Translations under genes and position numbers: made by a program
Assembly: GCA_001399705.1 (NCBI GenBank)
Contig: LJCR01000102.1
Location: 1 to 7,242, forward strand
Source: Kouleothrix aurantiaca
GTDB taxonomy: Bacteria > Chloroflexota > Chloroflexia > Chloroflexales > Roseiflexaceae
Direction of reading: 5' to 3'
DNA length: 7,242 nt
The notes under the pieces: generated by a model
The model's database searches: none
The model's input: the letters and a program-made list of their open reading frames with translations, nothing else
Told to the model about the DNA's origin: nothing
Shown: positions 5,048-7,242 of the stretch, in pieces
Layout of the letters: every line of letters starts with the position of its first letter
How positions within the stretch are numbered: the stretch's first letter is position 1

Positions 5048-7242
5048 ATGGTTGCAACCACTCGCGCGGCGACGCCTGCGCAACCCTGGTATATGCGCTG
5101 GAACCTGCCCGTAACCCTGCCGGGTGGTGTGCTCGCAGCGCTCATGGTCTGGTCGGTAACGCGCAGCATTGCCACCTCAAACTGGGCCGAAGGGCTGGGC
5201 ATTCTGGCTCTGGTGGCGTTGCCCGCGCTGGTGCTGGGCATTGTGTTCGCGCAATTTCGCTGGCTGCCAGGCTGGCTGGCGCACCTGCTGAGCGCCGCGC
5301 TTGGGCTGGCCTGGGCGGTGCAGAACAGCGGCCCGCTGCTGGTGCGCGAAGTTCGCCACGAGCTTGGCTCGGCGGTAGGCGCGCGCCTGATAACCTGGGG
5401 CGATTGGGCCAGCGAGATTTTGATCCGCACCGCAATCTGGCTGCGCGTGCTGCAAGCCGGCGGCCGCGGCGAAGATATTGTGCTCTTCGTCGTCGCGCTG
5501 GCGCTGCTGATGTGGGCGCTTGGCTACGCGACCGGCTGGCTGCTGTTCCGCTCGGGCCGCGCCTGGACGGCAGTGGTGCTGAACGCGCTGATCATTCTGG
5601 TGAATTATACCTTTGCCTCACCGAAACCCAACCAGCTCTTTTTCATTTTCCTTGGCAGCGCATTGCTTGTGGTTGTCCACCAGAATGTTGTGCTGCATCA
5701 GCAGCGCTGGCAGATGAACGCGGTGGAATACCCCGAGTTTATGCCGTGGCGCTTTCTGCTGGCGGCGACGCTATTTTGCAGCGCGGTAGTGCTGATCACC
5801 AGCATCCTGCCAGGCACGGTGAGCAGCGCCCAGGTTGCGCGGGTATGGCGCACGGTGAGCGCCCCGCTGAATGCGGCGCGCGCCGGCTGGGAAAATGCCT
5901 TCAGCACGATCAACGCGCCACCCGGCAGCGGCGGCGGCAGCTTCGCCACTGGCGCGGTTCGTGCGGGCGGGCCGCGCGCCCTGGGCGATGCCGAGGTGAT
6001 GCGTGTGCGCTCGTCGAAATTCGATTACTGGCGCGCCGTGGCTAAAGATAAATATACCGGCCAGGGCTGGGATAATACGGTCGGCGAGCGCGCTCGCGCA
6101 GAGCTTGGATTTACAACAGATATTCAGGCGCGCAGCCCAATCACGCCTAACGTGAGCGTCCCGCAGGCCGATATTGCCGGCCGGCAGCTCGTGACCCAGA
6201 CGATCGAGCTGGCCAACGACAACCCGAGCGACCTGCTGATTTTCGGCGGGCAGTTTGCGTCGGCAAATATTCCAGTGGCGATTCAAAACGGCGTGCTTGT
6301 GACCAATAGCGGCAACGCCGTGCCGAATTTTGATGAGACCTCGGCGGTGTTTGCCGACACGCCCATCCAGGCCAGCACGCCGTTTACGGTTTCGGCCTAC
6401 GTCTCAACCGTTGACGAGCAGAGCCTGCGCCAGGCCGGCGACAGCTACCCCGCCTGGATCAAAACGCACTACCTGCAGCTGCCGCCTTCCGTCACCGACC
6501 GCACGCGCGCCAAGGCGATTGAGGTGACGCAGCAGGTTGGCGCGGTCAGCCCCTACGAGCAGGCGCTGGCCATTCAGAATTACCTGCGCACGCTGACCTA
6601 CGATGAAACGCGCCCGCGCCCGCCAGAAGACGGCGACTGGGTGGATTATTTCCTGTTCACCAGCCAGCGCGGCTACTGCGACGATTTTGCCACCAGCATG
6701 GTGGTGCTGCTGCGCTCGCTGAATGTGCCGGCGCGCCTGGCGCAGGGCTACGCAGGCGGCTCGCTTGACCCCAAACTGAACGCCTATGTGGTGCGCGAGA
6801 GCGTCGGGCATAGCTGGCCGGAAGTGTACTTCCCCGGCTATGGCTGGCAGCGCTTCGAGCCAACGCCGGCGTCGTATGCAAGTGTGCCTTCGCGCCCGGC
6901 GCTGCCGCAGAACGATGTGGCCGACCCGAGCAGCGGCCTGACCGCGCCGCCGATCTCGCAGAGCGAGGCCGAAGATCGGCTGCGGCGCCTGCTGGAAGAG
7001 CAAGAGCTGCGCTCAAGCGGCTCGAACCTCAGCCTGGAAGACCTGCGGCGCGAGCAGGAAGCGCGCCTGGCCGCCGAGCGCGCGCGCCAGCTGGCCATTG
7101 GCGGCGGCGTGCTGGCTGCGCTTCTGGCCGCTGCCGGTATTTTCCTGCTCGTGCTGCGGCGCGAGGTGCAGGGCCTTTCGCCGGCAAACGCGGCCTACAC
7201 GCGCCTGGCGCGCATGGCTGGCTGGGCAGGCATGCCCTACAC
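5048..7242 (+). CDS. TgpA-type multi-pass membrane transglutaminase-like protein, partial (C-terminus beyond window)
   Basis: The frame is open from the ATG at 5048 to the right edge: 731 complete codons. An AAAGG ribosome binding site (5037-5041) lies six bases before the ATG. Seven hydrophobic helices are visible at about 20-38, 49-69, 73-91, 144-167, 173-190, 196-211 and 236-254. They are followed by a large extracytoplasmic region (about 257-680), a charged helix-rich stretch (about 634-680) and an eighth helix at about 682-704. This is the layout of TgpA/DUF3488 proteins. The transglutaminase core (about 500-610) shows RGYCDDFA with nucleophile C544, GHSWPEVYFPGYGW with H588, and FEPTP with E604 where an Asp is canonical. 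Such proteins are envelope cysteine-protease-fold enzymes of poorly known substrate, often next to a DUF58 protein and a MoxR ATPase; neither is in the window. A cytoplasmic DUF4129-type tail may follow. It lies 37 bases after tatD. Confidence 0.9.
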   Translation, partial: MVATTRAATPAQPWYMRWNLPVTLPGGVLAALMVWSVTRSIATSNWAEGLGILALVALPALVLGIVFAQFRWLPGWLAHLLSAALGLAWAVQNSGPLLVREVRHELGSAVGARLITWGDWASEILIRTAIWLRVLQAGGRGEDIVLFVVALALLMWALGYATGWLLFRSGRAWTAVVLNALIILVNYTFASPKPNQLFFIFLGSALLVVVHQNVVLHQQRWQMNAVEYPEFMPWRFLLAATLFCSAVVLITSILPGTVSSAQVARVWRTVSAPLNAARAGWENAFSTINAPPGSGGGSFATGAVRAGGPRALGDAEVMRVRSSKFDYWRAVAKDKYTGQGWDNTVGERARAELGFTTDIQARSPITPNVSVPQADIAGRQLVTQTIELANDNPSDLLIFGGQFASANIPVAIQNGVLVTNSGNAVPNFDETSAVFADTPIQASTPFTVSAYVSTVDEQSLRQAGDSYPAWIKTHYLQLPPSVTDRTRAKAIEVTQQVGAVSPYEQALAIQNYLRTLTYDETRPRPPEDGDWVDYFLFTSQRGYCDDFATSMVVLLRSLNVPARLAQGYAGGSLDPKLNAYVVRESVGHSWPEVYFPGYGWQRFEPTPASYASVPSRPALPQNDVADPSSGLTAPPISQSEAEDRLRRLLEEQELRSSGSNLSLEDLRREQEARLAAERARQLAIGGGVLAALLAAAGIFLLVLRREVQGLSPANAAYTRLARMAGWAGMPY

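Noticed and set aside
4180..5430. 416-codon minus-strand open frame opposite tatD
   Set aside because: It lies antisense to the clear TatD motifs, is Arg/Ala/His-rich as expected for the antisense of a GC-rich gene, and shows no domain.
5029..6045. 338-codon plus-strand open frame starting before the transglutaminase gene
   Set aside because: It overlaps the real gene in another frame. Its translation is low-complexity Arg/Ala/Gly, while the frame from 5048 gives membrane helices and the transglutaminase core.
6404..7003. 199-codon minus-strand open frame opposite the transglutaminase core
   Set aside because: Antisense shadow; the opposite strand holds the C544/H588 motifs in an uninterrupted frame.
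1..7242. Mobile element, CRISPR array, tRNA or rRNA
   Set aside because: No terminal repeats, transposase or integrase motifs, no regularly spaced repeats, and no tRNA- or rRNA-like stretch were seen on either strand.

Overview
This 7.2 kb stretch of GC-rich bacterial DNA carries six protein genes: four on the minus strand (positions 1 to 4065) and two on the plus strand (4228 to the right edge). They diverge from a short intergenic region at 4066-4227. I see no RNA genes, mobile elements or CRISPR arrays. The gene mix is a eukaryote/archaea-like eIF2B-family protein, single-pass membrane proteins with a calcium-loop motif, a TgpA-type membrane transglutaminase, and a candidate LexA box of the Gram-positive type (GAAC-N4-GTTC). 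This best suggests a filamentous Chloroflexota (Roseiflexus/Chloroflexus-like). That assignment is an inference from style, not a proof.

Layout. At the left edge are two membrane-protein genes read leftward: a complete 172-residue protein (489-1007) and the first 163 codons of a second protein (1-489). Their stop and start codons overlap as TAATG. They are driven by a near-consensus sigma-70 promoter (TTGACT-17 bp-TATAAT, 1108-1136) whose spacer is almost entirely a perfect inverted repeat matching the Gram-positive LexA operator. The pair is therefore predicted to be a DNA-damage-inducible operon. Next comes a stand-alone eIF2B alpha/beta/delta-family protein (1279-2205, GTG start chosen on a strong ribosome binding site), then a soluble hybrid histidine kinase with receiver-kinase-receiver architecture (2404-4065).

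The divergent intergenic region holds back-to-back extended -10 promoters. The minus-strand one (TGATACAAT) serves the kinase. The plus-strand one (TGGTACAAT) lies exactly seven bases before the tatD ATG, so tatD is predicted to be leaderless. Rightward from there are tatD (4228-5010), a metal-dependent DNase/hydrolase, and 37 bases later a large multi-pass membrane protein with an extracytoplasmic transglutaminase core (5048 to beyond the window). These two may be cotranscribed, with a small GC-rich hairpin between them.

Functionally the window is a patchwork of short transcription units rather than one pathway. The most interesting signal is the LexA-type operator inside the promoter of an uncharacterised membrane-protein pair. 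It raises the possibility of an SOS-induced membrane system, for example a division or envelope checkpoint. The sequence shows the operator and the membrane segments; the function is unknown.
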